From CAZWAP01 sp964632005 (GTDB taxonomy: Bacteria > Planctomycetota > Phycisphaerae > Sedimentisphaerales > Anaerobacaceae), in the NCBI GenBank assembly GCA_964632005.1, contig CAZWAP010000010.1, positions 5,993-69,992 on the forward strand: a stretch of DNA of 64,000 nt, read 5' to 3'. A model generated the notes under the pieces. That model saw nothing but the letters and a program-made list of their open reading frames with translations. It ran no database searches and was not told the DNA's origin. Shown here in pieces: positions 18,132 through 26,522 of the stretch (positions are counted from its first letter, which is position 1; every line of letters starts with the position of its first letter). A program made the translations under genes and the position numbers.

Positions 18132-18836
18132 ATGATTCTGCAATTGGCCAGAGCGCGTCGGAGGCAGGTCCTCATCGACATCGACACTCAGAGGGATTTC
18201 CTGTTGGCCGATGGCAAGGCCTGCATCAGAAATCACCGCAGGGTCCTTGCTCACATCCGCAGGATTATGGCGTGGGCAAGGGCCAGAGGGATCCCCATTA
18301 TTTCCGTTGTCGAGGTGCACCCCAACGACAACGGGCAGGGGTCGTTCGAGCACTGTCTTGACGGTACAGACGGGCAGAGGAAGGTACGCTACACGCTCAT
18401 AAGCAACCGCATCAGCTTTCCGGCGGACGGGCATACGGATTTGCCCAGGGACATGCTCCGGCGGTACAGCCAGATCATACTCCATAAACGGTGCGTGGAC
18501 CCTTTCGACGAGCCCCGGATCGATCGGCTGCTCAGCGAGCTGAAGGCCAACGAGTTCGTGCTCATCGGCTCGACGGCTGAAGGGTCGGTAAAGGCTACCG
18601 CCCTGGGGTTGCTCCAGCGTGGCAAGAAGGTCAGTGTGGTCACCGATGCGATAGGCTCTCACAACAAGACAGAAGCGAAGCTGGCACTTCGGAAGATGGA
18701 GGCCAAAGGCGCCAGGCTTATAGAGACCAAGAGGATCGCCGGCAGATCACATCTAAGGCGGGTCGGCGCGTGTAGCTGTGAAAGCTGCCGGGGCGCGACG
18801 AGGAAATCGCACGTCGGCATCAAGGGAGGGGCTTAG
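18132..18836 (+). CDS. Isochorismatase-fold protein with Ser replacing the catalytic Cys
   Basis: A 234-residue cysteine-hydrolase-superfamily (isochorismatase/nicotinamidase-like) protein. The catalytic Asp is kept in DTQRDF (D18) and the Lys in LHKRCVDPF (K119). The nucleophile position, normally Cys in a T-D-x-C-V motif, reads TAEGSVKATALG, so Ser152 stands where Cys is expected (codon 18585-18587). The C-terminal tail is extended and basic and has a CSCESC cluster at residues 214-219, suggestive of metal binding. Hydrolase activity is therefore doubtful; it may be a binding or regulatory derivative, or a serine variant. It stands alone between trmB and rpsU. Confidence 0.82.
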   Translation: MILQLARARRRQVLIDIDTQRDFLLADGKACIRNHRRVLAHIRRIMAWARARGIPIISVVEVHPNDNGQGSFEHCLDGTDGQRKVRYTLISNRISFPADGHTDLPRDMLRRYSQIILHKRCVDPFDEPRIDRLLSELKANEFVLIGSTAEGSVKATALGLLQRGKKVSVVTDAIGSHNKTEAKLALRKMEAKGARLIETKRIAGRSHLRRVGACSCESCRGATRKSHVGIKGGA

Positions 18837-18967
18837 CGATCCTTGCCCGATAAACGCGGCCTTGGGCCGATCCACCGTGGCATCCTACCGGTAGTTGCGA
18901 TGGCCACTATGAATCCGCGGCACCTGCTCGCTCTTTGGTCTGTGCCGCTGCGCAAGCCGAAGATCCC

Positions 18968-19002
18968 AAATAAAAACCGAGCAGGCATAACTGCCGGCTC
19001 GG
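18968..19002 (-). terminator. Intrinsic terminator behind rpsU
   Basis: On the minus strand a stem CCGAGC/GCTCGG with an inner GGCA/TGCC extension (18977-19002) is followed directly by TTTTTATTT (18976-18968). It begins 40 nt past the rpsU stop, the right place and orientation to end that transcript. Confidence 0.8.
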
Positions 19003-19041
19003 CAAGAACTTGCACAGAATCAGTGGGCCTGAGGCCAGATA

Positions 19042-19218
19042 TCAGCGGTTGGCGTTTCGCTGGGCCTTGCGCAGCCGTCGGCGATTCCTCTCGGACGGCT
19101 TCTCGTAGTATGCGGTCCGCTTCATATCACGGATCAAGCCCTCCTTCTCACAGAGCTTCTTGAAACGCCTTATCATCTGCTGCACCGATTCGCCTGCTCG
19201 CGACTTGACTTTCAACAT
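19042..19218 (-). CDS. rpsU: Small ribosomal subunit protein S21 (bS21)
   Basis: A 58-residue basic protein, MLKVKSRAGESVQQMIRRFK at the start, then KKLCEKEGLIRDMKRTAYYE and a C-terminal KPSERNRRRLRKAQRN. This is the full S21 family pattern, including the conserved R-R-F-K and Y-Y-E-K-P-S blocks, at normal length. S21 binds the 3' end of 16S rRNA in the small subunit and helps initiation. The ribosome site AAAAGGG lies rather far (about 13 nt) upstream. A TTGACG at 19294-19289 with TGAGAT at 19269-19264 (19 bp apart) could be the promoter. A hairpin terminator follows. Confidence 0.95.
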   Translation of the reverse strand: MLKVKSRAGESVQQMIRRFKKLCEKEGLIRDMKRTAYYEKPSERNRRRLRKAQRNANR

Positions 19219-19449
19219 AGAAGGTTTTGCCCTTTTCTGCCCTGGTAGTCTAATACCACACGGATCTCACACGGATAGTATCCGAATTCGTCAAAAAACG
19301 CCGGGTTGATCAGCGTAATAGAAAATTTTTGAGGTTTCAAGCCAAAAACCGAAGGGGCCGTAGATTTTTTCGGAAAAGGCGCGGCTGGGTCCTATAAAAC
19401 GGTGCTTGAACGCCCCGAGATTGCTAATCCGGCGAATATCTCGAGGCTC

Positions 19450-19478
19450 TTGAGGTTTTCGGGCGGATATGCTAAGAT
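19450..19478 (+). promoter_or_regulatory. Sigma70-type promoter for hflX
   Basis: TTGAGG (19450-19455), 17 bp, TAAGAT (19473-19478). The predicted start near 19485 leaves a leader of about 25 nt that contains the GGAGG ribosome site at 19494-19498. Confidence 0.6.
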
Positions 19479-19508
19479 GTAATCGGCTGTTTTGGAGGCT
19501 TTGTTGGG

Positions 19509-20825
19509 TTGGAAAAGGTGCGTCAGACGCTTCGAGTCAAGAAAGAACGTGCGGTGCTCGTAGGCGCCTTCCTCCGGAACCGGCCTGATGCAGAGGACCT
19601 GGCTGAACTTGCGGCCCTTGCCCGGAGTGCCGGCGCGGTGGTTGTGGACAGGTTCCAGCAGAAGATCCGGTCAGTCAACCCCTCCACTTACATAGGCAAA
19701 GGCAAGGCCGAGCAGCTCAGAGATCGCGTAAAACGCTTCAAGGCCGACGTGGTGATATTCGACAACGACCTCTCACCGGGCCAGATCAGGGAGCTTGAGA
19801 AGATCGTACAGGCAAAAGTTCTTGACCGCAGCGAGCTGATCCTCGACATTTTCGCCAGCAGGGCAAAGACCAGACAGGCAAAGCTGCAGGTTGAGCTGGC
19901 GCAACTGGAGTATACTTACCCCAGATTAACCCGGATGTGGTCTCATCTTGATACGGTTGCGGGGGCCGGCGGTGGTACCGCGGCGGGCACGGTAGGCGGG
20001 ATCGGAACCAGGGGTCCGGGCGAGCAGCAGTTGGAGATCGACCGCCGACTGGTCAGCAAGAGGATTACGGAGCTCAAACGAGAGCTTGCCAATATCGACA
20101 GACGGAGGATTCGCGAGATAAAGGGTCGCGAGGGACTTTTCAAGATATGCCTTGTGGGCTACACGAATGCCGGCAAGAGCACCCTGTTGAACGCCCTGAC
20201 CGGAGCCGGCGTGTTCGTCGAGGACAGACTTTTCGCGACGCTCGACACGCGCACGCGGAGATGGTCGCCTACAAGGGGCGTCGAGGTCTTGCTGAGCGAC
20301 ACGGTCGGTTTTGTCAGGAACCTGCCCCATCAACTGGTCGCATCCTTCAAGGCCACTCTCGAAGAGGCGGTTAATGCTGACCTGCTGCTGCATGTCGTGG
20401 ACGTTTCAAACCCCGAGGCATTAGGGCAGATCGAGTCGGTGAACGTGGTTCTCGAACAAATAGGCTGTTCCGACAAGGAGGTCTTGATGGTCCTCAACAA
20501 GGTTGATGCCATCGGCAGGCAGGGTAGCCTTGAAATGCTCGAGACGCTTTTTCCCGAGGCGCTAAGCATTTCTGCCAAGAGCGGTTATGGGCTCGGCCGG
20601 CTTAGCCGGGCGGTGGTGAGGATATTCAAAGGCAGCGAGCTGCGTGTACGGGTTTTCTGCGACCAGTCTAACGGTAAGGTTCAGAGTTTTCTGCGGAGGC
20701 ACGGGCGAATTCTCGAGGAGCGGTACGCCGACTCGCAGGTTCTGATTGATGCGTCCCTGGGCCAGAATCAGCTGGCGGCGCTAAGAGGCCTTCGGCCCCG
20801 TTCGGTCGAGCTTCTGGAGGGTTGA
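19509..20825 (+). CDS. hflX: GTPase HflX
   Basis: A 438-residue translation-associated GTPase that rescues or splits stalled ribosomes. The start is TTG at 19509, with GGAGG 10 nt upstream. Residues about 10-190 form the HflX N-terminal domain, with the glycine-rich GAGGGTAAGTVGGIGTRGPGE linker region and a coiled coil (ISERRL-like SKRITELKRELANI). The G domain begins at about 215 with GYTNAGKST (G1), LFATLDTRTR (switch I), DTVGF (G3) and NKVD (G4). The C-terminal ~70 residues form the small alpha/beta domain. It appears monocistronic and converges on gpsA. Confidence 0.94.
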   Translation: MEKVRQTLRVKKERAVLVGAFLRNRPDAEDLAELAALARSAGAVVVDRFQQKIRSVNPSTYIGKGKAEQLRDRVKRFKADVVIFDNDLSPGQIRELEKIVQAKVLDRSELILDIFASRAKTRQAKLQVELAQLEYTYPRLTRMWSHLDTVAGAGGGTAAGTVGGIGTRGPGEQQLEIDRRLVSKRITELKRELANIDRRRIREIKGREGLFKICLVGYTNAGKSTLLNALTGAGVFVEDRLFATLDTRTRRWSPTRGVEVLLSDTVGFVRNLPHQLVASFKATLEEAVNADLLLHVVDVSNPEALGQIESVNVVLEQIGCSDKEVLMVLNKVDAIGRQGSLEMLETLFPEALSISAKSGYGLGRLSRAVVRIFKGSELRVRVFCDQSNGKVQSFLRRHGRILEERYADSQVLIDASLGQNQLAALRGLRPRSVELLEG

Positions 20826-20923
20826 TGCTGGGGGCAGGCCGGCAGGGGGCGTGTTTGCCGGGAGGCGGGCAGGAGGTCGCGGGGTTTTCCATCGGGCCTG
20901 ACGGGGCGATTGTCCGCGGGCGG

Positions 20924-22009
20924 CTATTCTGCCTTGAGCTGGCGGTGCATAAGCTCGGCGACGGCTGTGGCGACGGGCTTGTCCTCAAAAAGCACCTGGT
21001 AGGTAGCCCGGGTAATCGGCATCTCGGTATCGTACCGCGTTGCCAGGGCGACCATCGACTTGCAGGTTGCAATGCCTTCAACAACTGACCGGGTGGCCTG
21101 ACGGGCCTGCTCGAGGCTGAGGCCCTTGCCGATTCTCTCGCCGAATGAGCGGTTTCTGCCCGAAGGCGAGATGCAGGTTGTCACGAGGTCGCCGAGGCCG
21201 GCCAGTCCCGCAAAGGTCTGCGGCCTGGCGCCCATTGCAACGCCCAGGCGGGTTATCTCGGCAAGACCCCTTGTCAGCAGCGCCGCCTTGGCGTTATCCC
21301 CGAGGCCCATTCCGTCTATTATACCGGCGGCTATGGCAATGACGTTTTTCATAGCCCCGGCCAGCTCCACCCCAAGGGTATCGGTGTTGGTATAGAGACG
21401 AAGATTCGGGATGCTCTGTGAAAACATATGCTGGATGCTTTGGGCGAGCGACTCATCGTCGCAGGCCACGCAAGCCGTGGCCGGCAGCCGCCTGGCCAGT
21501 TCGTCGGCTATGGTCGGGCCTGAAAGTACTGCGAATCTCCTCGCTGGACCAGGAGAGCTTGATTTTGCGGCGAGCACCTCGGCGAGTATTTGGGTCGGGC
21601 GGAGCAGTGTGCCGTTCTCGATTCCTTTGGCCACGGAGACTATCGGCACAGCCGGCGGGGTGTGCTCGGCCAGCCGGCTCCAGACACGGCGCATATACTG
21701 GCAGGGCACTGCGGAGACAATCAGGTCGGCCCCGGCCATTATTCGGGCATCGTCCGGCTGGAAGACGAGGTCCTCAGGGAGTCTGTAGCCGGGCAGAAAT
21801 TGCTTATTTTCCCGGCAACGGGCTATCTTCTGGAGTTGTTCGCGGTCGTGGCCCCAGATTTTGACCTGCGGCCTGCCTTGCGGAGCCTGGCCGGCACATT
21901 CGGCCTTGCCCGTGTGTCTATCAGACTCTTGGCAGAGCAGCATAGCCAGGACTGTACCCATCCCGCCGTCGCCGATTATCGAGATGTTCTTGTATGTTGG
22001 TCGCGGCAT
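20924..22009 (-). CDS. gpsA: Glycerol-3-phosphate dehydrogenase [NAD(P)+]
   Basis: A 361-residue enzyme that reduces dihydroxyacetone phosphate to sn-glycerol 3-phosphate for phospholipid synthesis. The Rossmann motif is IIGDGGMGTVLA (residues 10-21). Conserved segments include SVAKGIENGTL, LSGPTIADEL, and NTDTLGVELAGAMKNVIAIAAGI with the catalytic Lys. Between the first Rossmann helix and the second strand there is an extra polar segment of about 17 residues (around 30-48) that usual GpsA proteins lack, which explains the somewhat greater length. A GAGG ribosome site and a strong promoter lie just upstream. Confidence 0.94.
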   Translation of the reverse strand: MPRPTYKNISIIGDGGMGTVLAMLLCQESDRHTGKAECAGQAPQGRPQVKIWGHDREQLQKIARCRENKQFLPGYRLPEDLVFQPDDARIMAGADLIVSAVPCQYMRRVWSRLAEHTPPAVPIVSVAKGIENGTLLRPTQILAEVLAAKSSSPGPARRFAVLSGPTIADELARRLPATACVACDDESLAQSIQHMFSQSIPNLRLYTNTDTLGVELAGAMKNVIAIAAGIIDGMGLGDNAKAALLTRGLAEITRLGVAMGARPQTFAGLAGLGDLVTTCISPSGRNRSFGERIGKGLSLEQARQATRSVVEGIATCKSMVALATRYDTEMPITRATYQVLFEDKPVATAVAELMHRQLKAE

Positions 22010-22052
22010 ACTGCCTCTTCGGTGGGGAACCGTATCTTTCGATTACGGGTGA

Positions 22053-22081
22053 ATTAGAACGATCAGCGCGGGCGTTGTCAA
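22053..22081 (-). promoter_or_regulatory. Sigma70-type promoter for gpsA
   Basis: On the minus strand TTGACA (22081-22076), 17 bp, TCTAAT (22058-22053), a perfect -35 box and a 5/6 -10 box. The predicted leader is about 37 nt. Confidence 0.75.
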
Positions 22082-22087
22082 CTATAC

Positions 22088-22110
22088 AGCCGGCCCATTA
22101 TGGGCCGGCT
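22088..22110. repeat. Perfect inverted repeat upstream of the gpsA promoter
   Basis: Two 10-bp arms, AGCCGGCCCA and TGGGCCGGCT, are separated by TTA, ending 6 bp above the gpsA -35 box. Neither strand has a T-run after it, so it is not a typical terminator. It may be an operator or simply a GC-rich hairpin. Confidence 0.5.
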
Positions 22111-22242
22111 GCGGCCGGGGCTTTCGCTCCGGGCTACCGCCAGATTTGCCCTGGCTTCTTGTAGCAGTCTGGTGGCATACATCTTATCCTCCGCGGGGGA
22201 TACGACGTTGCCTGGATATTCCAAGACCCTGGCAACTTTCGG

Positions 22243-22270
22243 TTGACAACGGGTTGGAGGGGGCTATAAC
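22243..22270 (+). promoter_or_regulatory. Sigma70-type promoter for the enolase-superfamily operon
   Basis: TTGACA (22243-22248), 16 bp, TATAAC (22265-22270). Transcription would begin near 22277, 45 nt before the GTG start at 22322 and its GGAG site at 22311-22314. Confidence 0.65.
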
Positions 22271-22321
22271 TCGTGAGATGATCAGCCGTCGTCAAGCTCT
22301 GCAGGGGGTCGGAGTCTTTCG

Positions 22322-23782
22322 GTGCGGCGGCTTTGGTTTGCCGATTTGCCCGATAGTCGAGCATACAAGGACCAAGGGTTGGAGACGGATATTACCACAC
22401 AGTCGGTGGAGCTGTACTTTATCGGGGTCCAGGCGCGTGTCCCGCTGAAGTTCGGGCCGGAGACCCTCACGTCGGTGATATGTGCGCGAAGCTGTGTTAC
22501 GGTCAGAAATGCAGAGGGGCAAAGCGCCGTCGGCTGGGGTGAGACCCCGCTGAGTGTTCAGTGGGCCTGGCCGAGCACCACAGGCTACGCGGAGAGGTCC
22601 GAAGCGATGCAGCGGTTCTGCGGGATGCTGGCCGAGGCCTGGGCCGGCTTCGAGCAGAAGGGACACCCGATCGAGCTGGGCGTTGCGTTCACCGAGTCGC
22701 AGCTTCCGGTACTGCTCAAGCAGCTCAACGAGCAGCGAGGCGACCAGGCCGAGCCGATGCCGTATTTGGCCGCCCTGGTCTGTTGCTCGCCGTTCGATAT
22801 CGCGCTGCACGACGCCTACGGGAAGTTGCTCGGCCGGGACGTTTACTCGACGTACACTGGCGAGTTTATGAACCGGGAGCTTTCCGGCCTTCTTGAGCCT
22901 GTGCCCGGGTGCGACGTCTCGTTTGGGGGCAGGTACCCGGCGGACTTTCTCGATATCCCCGGGCCGCGGAGCCTGATTGCGTGGCACCTGGTGGGGGGCA
23001 AGGACCCGCTCGACGCTTCCGAGCTGACCGGCGACGAGCCCGACGACGGCTACCCGGTGTTGCTGGGCGACTGGATCAAGCGTGACGGGTTGACGGCTCT
23101 TAAAGTGAAGCTGCGCGGTAATGACGCGGCGTGGGACTACGGCCGGCTGGTGAAGGTCGGCCAGGTCGCGATCGAGAACGGCGTCTGCTGGCTGACGAGC
23201 GACTTCAACTGTACCGTCACCGACCCGGCCTACGTGAACGATATCCTGGATTGCCTGATGCGGGAGCATCCGCGGATTTACCAGATGATACTTTACGTCG
23301 AGCAGCCGTTTCCCTACGACCTGGAGAGCAACCAGATCGACGTTCACAGCGTCTCGGCCCGCAAGCCACTTTTTATGGACGAAAGCGCCCACGACTGGCG
23401 GCTCCTCAGGCTGGGCCGGGGCCTGGGCTGGACGGGCGTGGCGTTGAAAACCTGCAAGACTCAGACGGGGGCGCTGTTGAGTCTTTGCTGGGCCAAGGCG
23501 CACGGGATGGCGCTGATGGTGCAGGACCTGACCAACCCGATGCTCGCCCAGATTCCGCACGTTCGCCTGGCAGCCCACGCGGGCACGCTAATGGGCGTCG
23601 AGACCAACGCGATGCAGTTTTACCCGGCTGCATCCGCCCCGGAGGAGGCGGTGCATCCCGGCCTGTACCGACGGCGCAACGGACGGATAGAGCTGTCGAC
23701 GTTGAAAGGCCCCGGCTTTGGGTACAGGCTCGATGAAATCGCCAGGGACATAGGCGAACCGGCGGAGAAGTTTGAAAAGTGA
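22322..23782 (+). CDS. Enolase-superfamily (mandelate racemase/muconate lactonizing-like) enzyme
   Basis: A 486-residue enzyme read from GTG at 22322, with GGAG 7 nt upstream. The C-terminal barrel has the superfamily layout: the basic motif LTALKVKLRGND near residue 260, metal ligands in SDFNCTV (Asp), YVEQPFP (Glu) and FMDES (Asp/Glu), and then LKTCKTQTG with the opposite-face Lys. The N-terminal capping domain is longer than in classical MLE proteins. Such enzymes abstract a proton alpha to a carboxylate, usually from sugar acids or in epimerisations. It is followed after about 50 bp by an isomerase-family gene and an oxidoreductase gene, consistent with sugar-acid catabolism; substrate unknown. 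Confidence 0.85.
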   Translation: MRRLWFADLPDSRAYKDQGLETDITTQSVELYFIGVQARVPLKFGPETLTSVICARSCVTVRNAEGQSAVGWGETPLSVQWAWPSTTGYAERSEAMQRFCGMLAEAWAGFEQKGHPIELGVAFTESQLPVLLKQLNEQRGDQAEPMPYLAALVCCSPFDIALHDAYGKLLGRDVYSTYTGEFMNRELSGLLEPVPGCDVSFGGRYPADFLDIPGPRSLIAWHLVGGKDPLDASELTGDEPDDGYPVLLGDWIKRDGLTALKVKLRGNDAAWDYGRLVKVGQVAIENGVCWLTSDFNCTVTDPAYVNDILDCLMREHPRIYQMILYVEQPFPYDLESNQIDVHSVSARKPLFMDESAHDWRLLRLGRGLGWTGVALKTCKTQTGALLSLCWAKAHGMALMVQDLTNPMLAQIPHVRLAAHAGTLMGVETNAMQFYPAASAPEEAVHPGLYRRRNGRIELSTLKGPGFGYRLDEIARDIGEPAEKFEK

Positions 23783-23832
23783 ATCCAGATTACTTAAACG
23801 TTTTGTGCTGAGAATTCCGGGAGTAAGTGACA

Positions 23833-24669
23833 ATGGCGAAACTAAGCGCATTTGCCGACGAGGTAACATCTGATTTCTTGGAACAGGTGAAGTACCTTTC
23901 AAGCCAGAAGGTTGGTTACATCGAGCCGCGTTTTATGGGCGGCAAGAACATAATGGATTTAAGCAAGGCTGAGCTTGACGACGCAAAGAAGATGATGGAT
24001 GACCATGGGCTCAAGGTTAGCGCGATCGGCTCTCCGATAGGCAAGGTCAGGCTGGATGAGCCGTTCGGGCCTCACCTCGAGAGGTTCAAGCACGCGATCG
24101 ATCTGGCCGTCTTTTTCGAGACGCCTTTCATCCGAATGTTCAGCTACTACGCGCCGGAAGGCAAGAATATCGACGACTACCGCGAGCAGGTGATGGAGCG
24201 GATGGCGGCGAAGGTCGATCTGCTAAGTGACACCGACGTAGTTATGGTTCACGAGAATGAAGCCAACATCTACGGGCACACCGCCGAACACTGCGTGGAT
24301 ATGGTCGAGTCGATCGATTCGCCGAAGCTTCGCCTGGCCTACGACCCGGGCAACTTCGTCTGGGGCGAGAAGATAACGAACAACGTCGAGCTCTGCTGGC
24401 CGATTATGAAGCCCTACGTGGTGCACGTGCACGTCAAGGACTGGAAGCTCGGCGCCGAGGAGGTCGGCAGTATTCCCGGCGAAGGTGACGGGCAGATCAG
24501 GGAGCTGCTGGCGGAGCTGGCCCGGATGGATTACGACGGGTGCCTGACGATGGAGCCGCACCTGCAAAAGGGCGGACAGTTCGGCGGCTCCACCGGAGCC
24601 GAGCTGTTCACCAGGGCGATCGAGGCGGTACGGGAGCTCGCCGCCGAGGCGGGACTGAAGTGTGACTGA
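23833..24669 (+). CDS. Sugar phosphate isomerase/epimerase family protein (xylose isomerase-like TIM barrel)
   Basis: A 278-residue protein of the AP-endonuclease-2/xylose-isomerase-like barrel family. The ATG at 23833 has GGGAG 9 nt upstream. Metal-site residues expected at barrel strand ends are visible: VMVHENEANIYG (His/Glu, about 137-148), LAYDPGNF (Asp), VHVHVKDW (His, Lys, Asp) and LTMEPHL (Glu) near the C-terminus. No signal peptide. It lies between an enolase-superfamily gene and a Gfo/Idh/MocA gene, which overlaps it slightly in its longest reading. It probably isomerises or epimerises a free or phosphorylated sugar. Confidence 0.88.
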   Translation: MAKLSAFADEVTSDFLEQVKYLSSQKVGYIEPRFMGGKNIMDLSKAELDDAKKMMDDHGLKVSAIGSPIGKVRLDEPFGPHLERFKHAIDLAVFFETPFIRMFSYYAPEGKNIDDYREQVMERMAAKVDLLSDTDVVMVHENEANIYGHTAEHCVDMVESIDSPKLRLAYDPGNFVWGEKITNNVELCWPIMKPYVVHVHVKDWKLGAEEVGSIPGEGDGQIRELLAELARMDYDGCLTMEPHLQKGGQFGGSTGAELFTRAIEAVRELAAEAGLKCD

Positions 24670-24694
24670 CTGTGGTGCGAAAGGAAAGCAAGCT

Positions 24695-25735
24695 ATGAAA
24701 ACCTGGAATTTTGGGATAGTCGGGGCTGGTCTGATCGCCGATTTTCACGCCAGGGCGATCGGCGATCTATCGGGCGCAAAGCTCGTTGCCTGTTGCGACA
24801 AGGTTGAGGAAAAGGCCCGGGGGCTCGCCGAGAAGTACGGCTGTCGGGCGTATGCGAGCTACGAGGAGATGCTCAGAGACGATCAGATAGAGGTGGTGAC
24901 TATCGCGACTCCGAGCGGTTTGCATATGGAGCCGACGATAGCGGCGGCCGAGGCGGGCAAGCACGTGATATGCGAGAAACCGCTCGAGATAACTCTGGAT
25001 CGCATCGATGCGATGATCGAGGCGCACGAAAAGGCCGGCACGCGCCTCGGCGGGATATTCCCGTATCGGTTCAACGACTCGCAGACGGTCCTCAGGCAGG
25101 CGATCAAGTCCGGGCGGTTCGGGACGATCAGCTATGCCGGCATATACGTGCCCTGGTGGCGGACGGACGAGTACTACAAGGACTCGTGGCACGGCACGTG
25201 GAAGCTGGATGGCGGGGGGGCCCTGATGAATCAGTCGATCCATATGGTGGATATGCTCTGCGACGTAATGCCCCCGATCGAATCGGTCCAGGCATTTACC
25301 GCCACGATCGCGCATCCGCAGATCGAGACCGAGGATACGGCCGTCGCCGTTCTGCGATACGCCAGCGGCGCATTGGGGGTCATCTACGGGACGACGGCAT
25401 CTTGGCCGGGGCAGTTCAGACGTTTCGAGATTACCGGGAGCAAAGGCACGGTCGTCCAGGTCGAAGATAGCTTTACGGTCTGGCAGTTCGCCGAGGAGAG
25501 GCCCGAGGACGAAGAAATCCGCGGGAAGTTCGGCGCCATAAGCGGCGGCGGGGGCGTCGCGGATCCCGCGGCCATCACGCACGAAAACCATACTCGCAAC
25601 TTCAAGGCCTTCCTGGAGGCCCTCGAAAGGGGAGAGGATTTCTGGATAGACGGGGCCGAGGCCCGAAAGGCGGTCGAGGTAGTACTGGCCGTCTACGAGT
25701 CCGCAAGCCGGCAGGCTTTGGTCAAACTTGGCTGA
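24695..25735 (+). CDS. Gfo/Idh/MocA family oxidoreductase
   Basis: A 346-residue NAD(P)-dependent dehydrogenase. The ATG at 24695 has AAGGAAAG upstream; a GTG start 33 nt earlier would overlap the preceding gene. The Rossmann motif is GIVGAGLIADFHARAI (residues 6-21), then the family hallmark CEKPLEITLD (about 94-103, with the catalytic-region Lys) and the C-terminal domain with GGGALMNQSIHMVDML. The family acts on sugars and inositols. It is the third gene of the run starting at 22322 and is likely part of the same pathway. Confidence 0.92.
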   Translation: MKTWNFGIVGAGLIADFHARAIGDLSGAKLVACCDKVEEKARGLAEKYGCRAYASYEEMLRDDQIEVVTIATPSGLHMEPTIAAAEAGKHVICEKPLEITLDRIDAMIEAHEKAGTRLGGIFPYRFNDSQTVLRQAIKSGRFGTISYAGIYVPWWRTDEYYKDSWHGTWKLDGGGALMNQSIHMVDMLCDVMPPIESVQAFTATIAHPQIETEDTAVAVLRYASGALGVIYGTTASWPGQFRRFEITGSKGTVVQVEDSFTVWQFAEERPEDEEIRGKFGAISGGGGVADPAAITHENHTRNFKAFLEALERGEDFWIDGAEARKAVEVVLAVYESASRQALVKLG

Positions 25736-25854
25736 GCCGGGTTTTCCGCGGGGCAGGGCAAAACCGTCACAACTTCGGCATAGCTGTAAGAAGGGGGCAA
25801 AGATACGGGTTTAGCGGTTCGGCTGCGTGCGGGTCGTTCGCGCCGAGTTTCCCT

Positions 25855-25883
25855 TTGGTTTTTCGAGGCGATTATGGTATCAT
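25855..25883 (+). promoter_or_regulatory. Sigma70-type promoter for the GGDEF operon
   Basis: TTGGTT (25855-25860), 17 bp, TATCAT (25878-25883), about 65 nt before the GTG start at 25955. Confidence 0.45.
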
Positions 25884-25954
25884 CGATAAAGGTAGGTACG
25901 AAGTTGCAGGGGGCTACAGAGAGCTTTTGATTCTGGAAGTTTATCGAGGAGTTC

Positions 25955-26518
25955 GTGGTGGCGCAGGGCGGTTCTCGAACGCAGTTAGAGATAATAATTC
26001 TCGGCCGACAACCGCCGAAGCTGGTCGAAACTACCAGGCAGCTGGCCGAGCAGTCGGGTATGGCCTGCGTCTGTAGTGAGGACGTTTACTCGGCGGTGGT
26101 GGCCGTGGCCGCAGGCCCGGGCGGTCTTGTGGTCGGTCCGTTTGCCGAGTTGAACAAAGAGCAGGGTCGGTTTTTCGAGATAGCCCGTCGCAACGGCTTT
26201 GCGTGTTGCTGCTATCTCGATGACGACTTGAGCACGAGGCGGACGGATTTGCCGGCCGCACTCGAACGCGGTGCGTTTCTGATAACCGACGCGGCCCAGA
26301 TTCGAGATATTCTGACCGAACTATCGCGCTGCGTCTGTCCGGCGCATCGGCCCGGAGAATCGGAGATCGGCGAGCCGAGCGACAGGATCAGGCGGGTCGT
26401 GGAAAAGATCATCGGCGTAGGTCCGCCCCGTCCGGTTGCACAGAACGGGCCACAGCCCCCTTTTGTCGAGCACTTCCGCACCACGCAGGACGAACTTAAT
26501 GCCCTGTTCGGGAGATAG
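25955..26518 (+). CDS. Unknown protein, degenerate receiver-like
   Basis: A 187-residue cytoplasmic protein beginning at GTG 25955 (or 25958), right after a GAGGAG ribosome site. Residues 10-125 alternate hydrophobic strands and helices (LEIIILGRQPPKLVETTRQLAEQSG, GGLVVGPFAEL, GFACCCYLDDDL, GAFLITDAAQIRDIL) in the manner of a CheY-like fold, but the phosphoacceptor Asp and the acidic pocket are not evident. The C-terminal 60 residues are polar. It is 4 bp ahead of a diguanylate cyclase gene with a similar degenerate N-terminal domain, so the two are probably co-translated and may work together. No family assigned. Confidence 0.65.
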   Translation: MVAQGGSRTQLEIIILGRQPPKLVETTRQLAEQSGMACVCSEDVYSAVVAVAAGPGGLVVGPFAELNKEQGRFFEIARRNGFACCCYLDDDLSTRRTDLPAALERGAFLITDAAQIRDILTELSRCVCPAHRPGESEIGEPSDRIRRVVEKIIGVGPPRPVAQNGPQPPFVEHFRTTQDELNALFGR

Positions 26519-26522
26519 ACTC

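Noticed and set aside
22278..22448. Tat-like leader MISRRQALQGVGV in a different frame just before the enolase-superfamily gene, suggesting a frameshifted exported protein.
   Set aside because: The promoter TTGACA-16-TATAAC would start transcription at about 22277, on this ATG, and no ribosome site precedes it at proper distance, whereas GTG 22322 has GGAG 7 nt upstream. Enolase-superfamily enzymes are normally cytoplasmic.
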